Below, in pieces: positions 1 to 6,415 of a stretch of 18,473 bases of DNA. How positions within the stretch are numbered: position 1 is the stretch's first letter; each line of letters begins with the position of its first letter. Origin of the DNA: Pseudomonas_T sp032052615 (lineage in GTDB: Bacteria > Pseudomonadota > Gammaproteobacteria > Pseudomonadales > Pseudomonadaceae); NCBI GenBank assembly GCA_032052615.1, contig DAMBWF010000024.1, positions 1-18,473 on the forward strand, read 5' to 3'. Below the pieces are notes generated by a model. The model made no database searches. It was not told the origin of the DNA and saw only the letters and a program-made list of their open reading frames with translations. Position numbers and translations under genes: made by a program.

Positions 1-86
1 ACCTGCAGGCGACCCTGCGGGCCTGCGCCGACCTGGAGCAGCAGGTGGCGCGGCTCAAGCAATTGGTCGACAGCTTCCGCATCTGA
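1..86 (+). CDS. C-terminal end of a probable methyl-accepting chemotaxis protein (partial)
   Basis: Only the last 27 codons are in the window, with codons in phase from base 3 and a TGA stop at 84-86. The tail reads as an amphipathic helix with leucines and valines at heptad-like spacing (LEQQVARLKQLVDSFRI). This resembles the extreme C terminus of many Pseudomonas chemoreceptors, which commonly end in a stretch like LxxLVxxFR. The receptor would sit in the inner membrane and signal through CheA/CheW. The family call is an inference from a short tail, and any other coiled-coil signalling protein could end in the same way. A strong hairpin follows 12 bases after the stop. Confidence 0.5.
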   Translation, partial: LQATLRACADLEQQVARLKQLVDSFRI

Positions 87-97
87 CGCTCACCAGA

Positions 98-124
98 GCC
101 GGGCGACGGAACTCCTCGCCCGGC
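98..124 (+). terminator. Hairpin after the chemoreceptor gene, possible terminator
   Basis: A perfect 9-bp stem (GCCGGGCGA with TCGCCCGGC) encloses a 9-base loop and starts 12 bases after the upstream stop codon. No T-tract follows on the plus strand, so it is not a textbook intrinsic terminator. Its position between a 3' end and the tRNA promoter argues for transcript-end formation or 3' protection. Confidence 0.5.
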
Positions 125-152
125 CTGTTCGCAAAAAAATCCAAGCGATCTA

Positions 153-181
153 TTGACTTAGGCGCGGCCGCTGCGTAAATT
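153..181 (+). promoter_or_regulatory. Sigma-70 promoter of the tRNA operon
   Basis: TTGACT at 153-158 and TAAATT at 176-181 are separated by exactly 17 bases, close to the housekeeping consensus. The predicted start near 188 lies about 15 bases before the first mature tRNA base at 203. The short leader contains a 6-bp inverted repeat (TTCGCC 181-186 with GGCGAA 196-201) just before the tRNA. Confidence 0.8.
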
Positions 182-202
182 TCGCCACCTCGCAAGGCGA
201 AC

Positions 203-278
203 GGCTGATTAGCTCAGCTGGGAGAGCACCTGCATCACACGCAGGGGGTCGGCGGTTCGATCCCGTCATCAGCCACCA
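203..278 (+). tRNA. tRNA-Val (anticodon CAC)
   Basis: The 76-base cloverleaf is complete. The 7-bp acceptor stem pairs GGCTGAT with ATCAGCC, the D stem pairs GCTC with GAGC, and the T arm has the TTCGATC loop. The anticodon stem pairs CCTGC with GCAGG around the loop ATCACAC, which places CAC at positions 34-36. The discriminator is A and CCA is encoded. Anticodon CAC reads the valine codon GUG, which is heavily used in a GC-rich genome such as this. The gene is first in a two-tRNA operon with tRNA-Asp, 33 bases apart. Confidence 0.95.
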
Positions 279-311
279 TCTTGCGAGAACGGACGAAAGT
301 CCGGCCGACGC

Positions 312-388
312 GCAGCGGTAGTTCAGTCGGTTAGAATACCGGCCTGTCACGCCGGGGGTCGCGGGTTCGAGTCCCGTCCGCTGCGCCA
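312..388 (+). tRNA. tRNA-Asp (anticodon GTC)
   Basis: The 77-base cloverleaf has acceptor stem GCAGCGG paired with CCGCTGC, discriminator G and encoded CCA. The anticodon stem pairs CCGGC with GCCGG around the loop CTGTCAC, giving anticodon GTC (Asp). The T arm is GCGGG-TTCGAGT-CCCGT. It is the second gene of the operon started by tRNA-Val and is followed 20 bases later by an intrinsic terminator. Confidence 0.97.
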
Positions 389-408
389 TATTTCTCCTCG
401 CGAGAACG

Positions 409-437
409 AAAAAGCTGCCCAAGAGCAGCTTTTTTTT
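409..437 (+). terminator. Intrinsic terminator of the tRNA operon
   Basis: The stem AGCTGC/GCAGCT, extended by flanking A-T pairs, encloses the loop CCAAGA. It is followed by a run of eight T (430-437). It lies 20 bases after the CCA end of tRNA-Asp. Confidence 0.9.
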
Positions 438-575
438 GTGCCTGCAAAAAGTCGGCGTGGCTTATCTCTCTTCCAAGCCACATATCCGTCTCTTCATTTC
501 CTGACTGCCAAGTCTGCTTGCCGAAGAGGTAAAGGGGCGGAGCTGCTCCTGAATAGGCTCTTATCGACTTAGTCA

Positions 576-599
576 TAAAAAAGAGGCGAGCCCGCTTTT
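576..599 (-). terminator. Possible minus-strand terminator
   Basis: Read on the minus strand, an imperfect hairpin (AAAAG, one unpaired C, GGG, loop CTCG, CCT, CTTTT) runs into a T-tract. The stem is interrupted and short, so this is weaker than the neighbour at 612-635. It may be a second stop for transcripts arriving from the DUF72 side. Confidence 0.4.
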
Positions 600-611
600 C
601 TCCAGGCAACA

Positions 612-635
612 AAAAACCCGCCGAAGCGGGTTTTT
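612..635. terminator. Bidirectional intrinsic terminator
   Basis: The stem AAAAACCCGC/GCGGGTTTTT has a CGAA loop and gives a T-run on both strands. This shape is common in Pseudomonas. It can stop read-through of the tRNA operon on the plus strand and transcripts from the DUF72 gene on the minus strand. Confidence 0.85.
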
Positions 636-810
636 GCTGACCTTGCATGCCAACATCCTGTCGGCTGCCATCCTGGCGAAGGTCATGTCATCCCTGACCT
701 GAGCGCTTCCGTGCGCTGCAGTGGTAGGGAGAGAATACTCAGGGGTGGAGAGTGGGAATAGAGCCAGTTCCCTCGATGTCGTGTAAGACTTTGGCTATGG
801 TGGTGAAAGG

Positions 811-1554
811 CTAGGAGGCTCTAGGCCTGGCCGTGGCCAACAGGGCCCTTACTTCCAAGGCATTGGGGACGGCGGCGCCGCTGGCGGTGTTGTCGAAGAT
901 GCACCATGCGGGAATGCCTTGGGCTTGCTCGGTTTGTAGCGTGGCCGCCAGCCGGGCCAGGTAGTCGCCGGGGTAGGAGGAATAATAGATGCGCGGCGAG
1001 CCGTGCAGCCGGTAGTAACGTACGCCCGGCCAGCCTGTCGGGGAGTCTCCACCCTCGAGAGGCGAGGGATCGGCAGCGACTCGACCGATGCGCTGCTCCC
1101 GTAGCAACGACTCGGCTTCCAGCCAAGTCGGGTGACGCGGCTCCAGTACCGCATCGCCGGCGTAGCCCGCCCGTAGCGCCGCGAAGAACGCCTGGGCTTC
1201 CGATGGCTCGTAACGCAGCGAAGGCGGTAGTTGGATCAGCAGGCAGCCCAGGTTGTCCCCCAGGCGCGTGCACTGCCCCAAGAATTCCTCCAGCGCTGCG
1301 TCGCACTCGCGCAGGCGGCGTTCGTGAGTGATCCACTTGGGCACCTTCACCGAGAAACGGAACGCGGGGGCCACGCTGGCCGCCCAGCGTTCATAGGTTT
1401 CCGGGCGGTGGGGACGATAGAACGAGCTGTTTATCTCCACGGCGGGGAAGCGCGCGGCATAGCGTTGCAGATGGGTGCCCGTTTCCGGGAACGCCGGCCA
1501 CTGTTCCCGCGGTAGGCTCCAGCCCGCGCAACCTAGGTGAATCGCGGTCGACAT
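811..1554 (-). CDS. DUF72 (YecE-like) family protein
   Basis: A 247-residue cytoplasmic protein of the DUF72 family, a TIM-barrel-like group of unknown biochemical role. Family hallmarks are visible: the opening LGCAGWSLP, the FPAVEINSSFYR segment near residues 38-50, FRFSVKVPKWITH, and the late YYRLHGSPRIYY and CIFDNTASG motifs. The Met at 1554 is chosen as start because the family begins just before the GCAGW motif and a GGGAGAG ribosome site lies 9 bases upstream. The frame stays open to 1641, but the extra 29 residues have no family character. The next gene upstream on this strand is the small protein at 1705-1866; no shared operon signal is evident. Confidence 0.85.
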   Translation of the reverse strand: MSTAIHLGCAGWSLPREQWPAFPETGTHLQRYAARFPAVEINSSFYRPHRPETYERWAASVAPAFRFSVKVPKWITHERRLRECDAALEEFLGQCTRLGDNLGCLLIQLPPSLRYEPSEAQAFFAALRAGYAGDAVLEPRHPTWLEAESLLREQRIGRVAADPSPLEGGDSPTGWPGVRYYRLHGSPRIYYSSYPGDYLARLAATLQTEQAQGIPAWCIFDNTASGAAVPNALEVRALLATARPRAS

Positions 1555-1704
1555 GGGTTCGCTCTCCCGGTGTGCGGTGAACCTGCGTGAGCCGCGCGGC
1601 GGCTGGCAGGCACCGGCGTAGGCCAGGCTGAGTCGCCCCATAGGGCTTCCGCACGCGGGCCCTCGTTTGATCCCGTCTTGGACAGCAGGCCCCGCTCACC
1701 TCGC

Positions 1705-1866
1705 TCAGGTGGGCTCGTCCTGCGGGTCGCCTTCATTCGACCGGCTGCGGGGTTGCTCGCCCGGGAGATTCTCGTCCGGTCGTTCGTTTTCCGCGGGCGG
1801 CTCGTGGGTTTTCGGGGGTTGCCGGTCGGGCGTTTCCGGGGCGTCGGGGCGGTCGTTCATGCTCAT
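1705..1866 (-). CDS. Small acidic, proline-rich protein (53 aa), unknown function
   Basis: A 53-codon frame opens at ATG 1866, preceded by the strong ribosome site GAGGTGA five bases away. A second Met two codons later is also possible. It closes with TGA at 1705-1707. The product starts MSMNDRPDAPETP and is almost entirely Pro, Glu, Asp, Arg, Asn and Gln, with no hydrophobic core, Cys or membrane segment. It would be intrinsically disordered. It matches no family I recognise. The composition is far from a random frame in this GC range, where Ala, Gly and Arg dominate, and together with the ribosome site that supports it as real. Short disordered Pseudomonas proteins of this kind are often left unannotated. 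Confidence 0.55.
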   Translation of the reverse strand: MSMNDRPDAPETPDRQPPKTHEPPAENERPDENLPGEQPRSRSNEGDPQDEPT

Positions 1867-2049
1867 GGGTCACCTCACATGAAGAGGGAAGGGACCTCAT
1901 TTGGAGGAAACGGGCCGCCGCTCGTTCAACCGATCGTTCCGGCCGCGAGGATGCCAGACTCAAGGAGTAGGGCGATGCCCGCCTCCATGGATCGGGCCGG
2001 TACCGCATTCCCAAGCGGCATGCGGTTACGACGGGTGTCGACGTCGCCC

Positions 2050-2461
2050 CTATCCACCGGATAGGCGGCTCGCGCATCGCCCGGGTAGCGCCGCGCTTGC
2101 CTTCAGGCTCGCGCCTTCCGCTGACCATACCGCCAGCTCATAACCGTCCGGATCGATGAAGTGGAAACGGCGGCCGCCCGGGAAGGAGAAGACCGGGCGA
2201 CTGATGCGCCCGCCCGCCGCTCGATACGGCGCTGGGTATCGGCCAAGTCGTCTGCATAGAGAATGATCAGCGGGCCGCCGGCCGGACCGGTTCGCCGCGG
2301 TGAACCCTCCCGCGAGCCGGCCATCCCGGAATTCACTGTAGGTCGGGCCGTGGTCGACGAGCTCCAGCCGAACACGCTGCCGTAGAAGGCTTTGCTCCGG
2401 GCGATGTCGGCGACGTTGAATTCGATGTGTCGATCTGCCGGTCTTGTCCGTGACTGCTCAT
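2050..2461 (-). pseudogene. VOC/glyoxalase family gene broken by several frameshifts
   Basis: The start ATG (2461) has a GAGGA ribosome site five bases upstream. Reading across frames gives one recognisable vicinal-oxygen-chelate domain: HIEFNVADIARSKAFYG, then FGW, a VDHGPTYSEFRDGRLAGGF stretch, GGPLIILYADDLADTQRRIE and FPGGRRFHFIDPDGYELAVW. These pieces lie in different frames. The joins fall near 2436 (one base missing in GACACATC), 2360 (one missing in AGCTCGTC), 2280-2300 (two bases missing in G/C runs) and 2210-2225 (one missing in a GCGG repeat). The last frame ends at TAG 2050-2052. Intact relatives are small metal-dependent enzymes of about 120-135 residues. No single frame yields a complete product, so it is either a decaying gene or a cluster of sequencing errors. 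Confidence 0.75.
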
Positions 2462-2625
2462 GGGGTTCCTCGGGTGTCTGTGAGCGACTTCAACCAGGGC
2501 GAATGCGCCTGGCGATATCCAAGGGTTTCCGAACGTCCGGCCCTTATCGGGCTCGCCAGAGGTGCTGCCAGGTCGCGCATCGCGTCGCCAACACGGGCTT
2601 CTCGAGAGAACACGCTGTCAAGGAA

Positions 2626-3441
2626 TCATGAAACCGGCGAATCGACGTTCCATGCCCCTTGCACGGTTCGGGCGGCCTCGCTTGCCGGGCATGCGGCGGC
2701 GCTGCCCTCCGCGCGCAAGAGCCCGAGCAAGAAGCGCCGGGCCGCCCGGGAGGGCGCGCTGATGCTGCTCGGATGCTGGATGCGATAGCACTCGAACGTT
2801 CCCCGCAGGCGGAACCGCCAGAGCTGGTCGAGCGGAATGCCCTGGGCGCGGTAGTCGGCGAACTCGCTGCAGACGCTGTGCTCGCCCTTGTGGGGGAAAT
2901 AGCGCTGGCGAAACCGGGCGCTGCTCGCGCCGTTGGCGAAGATGACGATATCCGGCGCGAGGATGTCGAGCTGGGCCTTGAGCAGCCGCTCGGACACCTC
3001 GAGCAAAATCGGGAACTGGCTCCAGCGCATCGGCGACTTGCCATTCCAGGCGAAGCCGAACAGGTTGGCCCAGGCAATCCCGTCGCCGCCATGGTCGGCC
3101 GCCAGCGCGCGTAGCAGGTTGAAGAAGCTCGCGTCCTTGTCCAGCGGGGCCGGCAAGTACCGGGTCAGATGCGCTTGTTGCTTGTCCATGGCGCGCCGGA
3201 TGTAATCGTCCAAGGACAGGAAAGGCGCCGCGTCGCTCACCACGTTCCAGCGCCGGGTCTCTCGACCCACGACCATGATCCGCCGGATAGCACTGCCGTA
3301 GGCGGCTGACGTGCCGGGCAAGAACAGGCCGGAAAGCTTGGCGAATTCGGCTTCGTGATGGCGGCTGCGGTCGAGCCAGTGGCGCGGAAGGTCGGCGAGA
3401 ATGGCCCGGTAGGCCTCGGTCAGGCGTTGGGTGCTGTCCAT
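2626..3441 (-). CDS. Uncharacterised protein resembling the uracil-DNA glycosylase superfamily
   Basis: A 271-residue soluble protein with no signal peptide or membrane segment. Three spaced segments recall the UDG fold: a first-strand motif IMVVGRETRRWN (residues 55-66) where UDGs have GQxPY or GExPG, a hydrophobic strand DIVIFANG (164-171), and a late HPSS (223-226) where UDGs carry HPS or NPS. WANLFGFAWNGKSP (124-137) is another conserved-looking block. The catalytic Asp/His usually found in motif 1 is not obvious, so glycosylase activity is not claimed. The start at 3441 follows a promoter-like region, though the ribosome site is weak. An inverted repeat in the putative promoter suggests regulation. 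It could equally be a catalytically different member of the fold or a phage-related hypothetical protein. Confidence 0.65.
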   Translation of the reverse strand: MDSTQRLTEAYRAILADLPRHWLDRSRHHEAEFAKLSGLFLPGTSAAYGSAIRRIMVVGRETRRWNVVSDAAPFLSLDDYIRRAMDKQQAHLTRYLPAPLDKDASFFNLLRALAADHGGDGIAWANLFGFAWNGKSPMRWSQFPILLEVSERLLKAQLDILAPDIVIFANGASSARFRQRYFPHKGEHSVCSEFADYRAQGIPLDQLWRFRLRGTFECYRIQHPSSISAPSRAARRFLLGLLRAEGSAAACPASEAARTVQGAWNVDSPVS

Positions 3442-3468
3442 TGCAGGTCATCGTGCGGGGGAGGCGCT

Positions 3469-3497
3469 TGAATAGCAAAGCGCTATCGCTTTATCAA
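3469..3497 (-). promoter_or_regulatory. Putative promoter with internal operator-like inverted repeat
   Basis: On the minus strand TTGATA (3492-3497) and TATTCA (3469-3474) are 17 bases apart. The spacer contains AAAGCG-N4-CGCTTT (3477-3492), a perfect 6-bp inverted repeat placed where a repressor would block polymerase. The -10 is poor (3 of 6 matches). It lies about 28 bases upstream of the start at 3441. Confidence 0.4.
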
Positions 3498-3574
3498 TCG
3501 CGCCCTGCTTTGGCGCGGCCGAGCCGTTCAGGACCGGGGCGGCCGTCTGGGGCGATCCGCTCGTTTCCAGGACA

Positions 3575-3616
3575 GCCGCCCGCCCGTGCCCTCACGAGGC
3601 GAACGGGGCGGGCGGC
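3575..3616 (-). terminator. Long GC hairpin ending the efflux operon
   Basis: An 11-bp perfect stem (GCCGCCCGCCC with GGGCGGGCGGC) begins about 10 bases after the emrB stop codon. No T-run follows on the minus strand, so it would act as a weak or factor-assisted terminator or as a 3' stabiliser. Confidence 0.45.
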
Positions 3617-3626
3617 GCGACGGCCT

Positions 3627-5153
3627 TCAGTGGCCGCCGCCATCGCCGCCGCCCTTGGCGGCGAAGGGCGGTTTGGCCAGCCAGATGATCAACACCAGCC
3701 CGGCGAACATCCAGGCCAGCAAGGTGAACAGGTCCACCGTCGAGAGCATGTAAGCCTGGTGCTCCACCACTTGGTCCAACCGGGCCATGTGGCCCTGGGA
3801 GCTGCCCCCCAGTTGGCTCAGGTAGTCGCGAGTGGCCGGGTTGTAGGCGTTGACGTGCTCGGTCAACTGGGCGTGGTGGAAAATCTCCCGCCGATGCCAG
3901 ATCCAGGTGGTCAGGGACGAGGCGAAGCTGCCGCCCAGTACCCGCAGGAACGTGGCGAGCCCCGAGCCATCGGCGATTTCCTGGGGTTTCAGGCTGGACA
4001 GCAGGATGGTGGTGGTGGGCATGAAGAACAGCGCCACGCCCAGGCCCATGAAGGTCTGCACGGCGGCGATGTGGACGTAGTCCACCTCGGTGCTGAACTG
4101 GGCGCGCAGGTAGCAGGATGCGCCGATCACCACGAACGAGCCGGCGGCCAGCAGGCGCATATCGGTCTTGTGGGCGAAGCGCCCCACCAGGGGCGAGAGG
4201 AACACCGGCAGGATGCCGATGGGCGCCGCCGCCAGGCCCGCCCAGACCGGGGTATAGCCCATCTGGGTCTGCAACCATTGCGGCAGGATCAGGTTGATGC
4301 CGAAGAAGCCGGCGTAGCCGAGCACCAGCGCCAAGGTGCCGAAGGTGAAGTTGCGGTAGCGGAACAGTCGCAGGTCGATGATCGGATGCTTGTCGGTCAG
4401 TTCCCAGATCGCCAGGGCGACGAGGGCGATCACCGAGACCGTCGTGGCGCCGATGATGAAGTTGGACTCGAACCAATCCAGGTCGTTGCCCTTGTCCAGC
4501 ACCACTTGCAGCAGGCCGACGCCCAGCACCAGCAGCGTCAGGCCGACGTAGTCGATCGGCTGGTGGACGATCTTCTCCGGACGATGGCGCAATTGCGCCC
4601 AGACCACCAGGGTGGCGAACACACCGATCGGTACGTTGATGAAGAAAATCCACGGCCAACTGTAGTTGTCGGTGATCCAGCCGCCGGCGATGGGCCCGAT
4701 GATCGGCGCCACCACCGTCACCATCGCCAACAGCGACAGCGCCATGCCGCGCTTGGCGGTGGGAAAGATGGCCAGCAGCAGGGTCTGCGCCATGGGGTAC
4801 AGCGGGCCGGCGACGAACCCTTGCAGGGCGCGGAAGGCCACCAGCTCGGGCATCGAGCGGGCGATGCCGCAGAGGAACGAGGTGATCACGAACAGCGCCA
4901 CCGAGGCGAGGAACAGCTTCACCTCGCCGAAGCGCCGCGCCATCCAGCCGGTGAGGGGCAGGGCGATGGCGTTGCACACGGCGAAGGACGTCACCACCCA
5001 GGTGCCCTGTTCCGCGCTCACTCCGAGGTTGCCGGAGATGGTCGGCAGGGCCACGTTGGCGATGGTGGTGTCGAGCACCTGCATGAAGGTCGCCAGCGAC
5101 ACGCCGACCACGGCGAGCCCCATGTGCGCCGGGCGAAAGGAGGCTTCGCTCAT
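3627..5153 (-). CDS. emrB: EmrB/QacA-type MFS drug transporter (DHA2, 14 helices)
   Basis: The 508-residue inner-membrane proton-coupled exporter of a tripartite EmrAB-TolC-like pump. The DHA2 marks are visible: MQVLDTTIANVALPTISGNLG in the first helix region, the loop after helix 2 (GWMARRFGEVKLFLAS), and the antiporter motif C segment GPIAGGWITDNYSWPWIFF in helix 5. About 14 hydrophobic stretches follow. A QxxMLSTVDLFTLLAWMF segment leads into the last helix, and the tail is Gly-rich. It starts four bases after the emrA stop, so translation is coupled. Substrates cannot be read from sequence; hydrophobic weak acids and uncouplers are typical of EmrB relatives. It is the last gene of the marR-OMF-emrA-emrB unit. 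Confidence 0.92.
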   Translation of the reverse strand: MSEASFRPAHMGLAVVGVSLATFMQVLDTTIANVALPTISGNLGVSAEQGTWVVTSFAVCNAIALPLTGWMARRFGEVKLFLASVALFVITSFLCGIARSMPELVAFRALQGFVAGPLYPMAQTLLLAIFPTAKRGMALSLLAMVTVVAPIIGPIAGGWITDNYSWPWIFFINVPIGVFATLVVWAQLRHRPEKIVHQPIDYVGLTLLVLGVGLLQVVLDKGNDLDWFESNFIIGATTVSVIALVALAIWELTDKHPIIDLRLFRYRNFTFGTLALVLGYAGFFGINLILPQWLQTQMGYTPVWAGLAAAPIGILPVFLSPLVGRFAHKTDMRLLAAGSFVVIGASCYLRAQFSTEVDYVHIAAVQTFMGLGVALFFMPTTTILLSSLKPQEIADGSGLATFLRVLGGSFASSLTTWIWHRREIFHHAQLTEHVNAYNPATRDYLSQLGGSSQGHMARLDQVVEHQAYMLSTVDLFTLLAWMFAGLVLIIWLAKPPFAAKGGGDGGGH

Positions 5154-5157
5154 GGTT

Positions 5158-6405
5158 TCAGCGCTCGTTGAGGCCGAGATCGGCGGTGGCGGGGGCGTTC
5201 TGCCGGATGATCCGCTGGATCAACGCGTCGGCATCGGCGAGCTGCCGGTCGTAGACATCCGTGGAGAAGCGCGGCCGCTCCAGCGGTTTCTGTGCCAGCA
5301 CCTCGCCGTCCTGGTCGTGCAGGTCGACGTCGACGGTGGTGGACAGGCCGATGCGCAACGGATGTTGTTGCAGGTTGTCGGGCTCCAGGCGGATGCGCAC
5401 CGGCAGGCGCTGGACGATCTTGATCCAGTTGCCGCTGGCGTTCTGCGCCGGCAGCAGGGAGAAGGCGCTGCCGGTGCCCACGCCGAGACTTTCCACGGTG
5501 CCGCGATAGCGCACGTCGTCGCCGTAGAGGTCGGCCTCGATCTCCACCGGCTGGCCGATGCGCATGTTGGCGAGCTGGGTTTCCTTGAAGTTGGCGTCGA
5601 TCCAGATCTGGTCCAGCGGCACCACCGCCATCAGCGGCGTGCCCGGCTGGACGCGGCTGCCGACCTGGACCGAGCGCTGGGCGATGTAGCCGCTGACCGG
5701 CGCCACCAGGGTGCCGCGCGCATGGTCGAGGTAGCGCTGGCGAAGCTGGGCGGCGGCCGCCTTGACGTCCGGGTGGGAGGCGACGCGGGTCTCGTCGATC
5801 AGCGCGCGGTTGGTGTCCAGTTGCTGCTGGGCGCTGGTCAGGGCGCTTTGCGCGGCGGTCAGGGTATCGCGGAAGTGGGCCAGCTCCTCCTGGGAAATGG
5901 CGCCACCGCTGGCCAGCTTCTGCCGGCGCGCGTAGTCGGCGCGGGCTCGCTCCACTTCCACCTTGCGCGAGGCCACCTGGGCCTTGTAGGCGTCGACGTT
6001 GCTGTACAGGCCGCGCACTTGGCGCACGGTCTTGGCCAGGTTGGCCTCGGCGCTCTGCATGGCCACTTCGGTGTCGCTGGGGTCGAAGCGCACCAGCACC
6101 TGCCCCTGCTGGACGAAGTCGCCGTTGTCGGCGGTGATGCTGGTCACCGTGCCGACGGTCTGCGGGGTGATCTGCACCAGGTTGCCATTGACGTAGGCAT
6201 CGTCGGTGCTTTCGTGGAAGCGCCCGTAGAGCGCGTGATAGAGGTAGACGGCGAGGCAGCCCAGGGCCACCAGCAGCGCGAGTCCGAACAGCAGCAGCTT
6301 GCGCTTGCGAGGGTTCTTCTGCGCGCCGGCGTCGGCGCGGTTCTCCTGGGGCGCGCTGTTCGGGTGCGTATCCATGACATCGCCGTTTGGGGTAGTGTCG
6401 GCCAT
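5158..6405 (-). CDS. emrA: EmrA-like periplasmic adaptor (HlyD family)
   Basis: The 415-residue membrane-fusion protein linking the EmrB transporter to the outer-membrane channel. A short charged cytoplasmic N terminus is followed by one transmembrane helix (about residues 36-58). A split lipoyl-like domain follows: the first half is STDDAYVNGNLVQITPQ and the second is GTLVAPVSGYIAQRSVQVG. A long Ala/Gln/Arg-rich coiled-coil hairpin lies between them (about 100-215). A beta-barrel with IWIDANFKETQLANMRIGQ follows. The start at 6405 has GAGGA eight bases upstream, and that site overlaps the stop codon of the channel gene. A second Met at residue 11 is less well supported. The C-terminal extension after the barrel is somewhat longer than in E. 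coli EmrA. Confidence 0.93.
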   Translation of the reverse strand: MADTTPNGDVMDTHPNSAPQENRADAGAQKNPRKRKLLLFGLALLVALGCLAVYLYHALYGRFHESTDDAYVNGNLVQITPQTVGTVTSITADNGDFVQQGQVLVRFDPSDTEVAMQSAEANLAKTVRQVRGLYSNVDAYKAQVASRKVEVERARADYARRQKLASGGAISQEELAHFRDTLTAAQSALTSAQQQLDTNRALIDETRVASHPDVKAAAAQLRQRYLDHARGTLVAPVSGYIAQRSVQVGSRVQPGTPLMAVVPLDQIWIDANFKETQLANMRIGQPVEIEADLYGDDVRYRGTVESLGVGTGSAFSLLPAQNASGNWIKIVQRLPVRIRLEPDNLQQHPLRIGLSTTVDVDLHDQDGEVLAQKPLERPRFSTDVYDRQLADADALIQRIIRQNAPATADLGLNER

Positions 6406-6415
6406 GATCGATTCC

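Larger units (their letters stand above)
438..810. other. Gene-poor spacer with terminators, no gene seen
   Basis: This stretch separates the tRNA operon from the 3' end of the DUF72 gene. No reading frame here looks protein-coding; the longest minus-strand frame is the antisense of tRNA-Asp plus spacer. It holds one clear bidirectional terminator (612-635) and a weaker minus-strand hairpin with a T-run (576-599). The remaining bases (636-810) show no recognisable signal. Confidence 0.6.

Noticed and set aside
150..648. Minus-strand frames across the two tRNA genes (for example one containing DGTRTRDPRRD)
   Set aside because: They are antisense translations of tRNA-Val and tRNA-Asp, a well-known source of false protein annotations.
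1933..2025. A 31-codon minus-strand frame starting MPLGNAVPARSM
   Set aside because: No ribosome site and no recognisable family; chance is sufficient.
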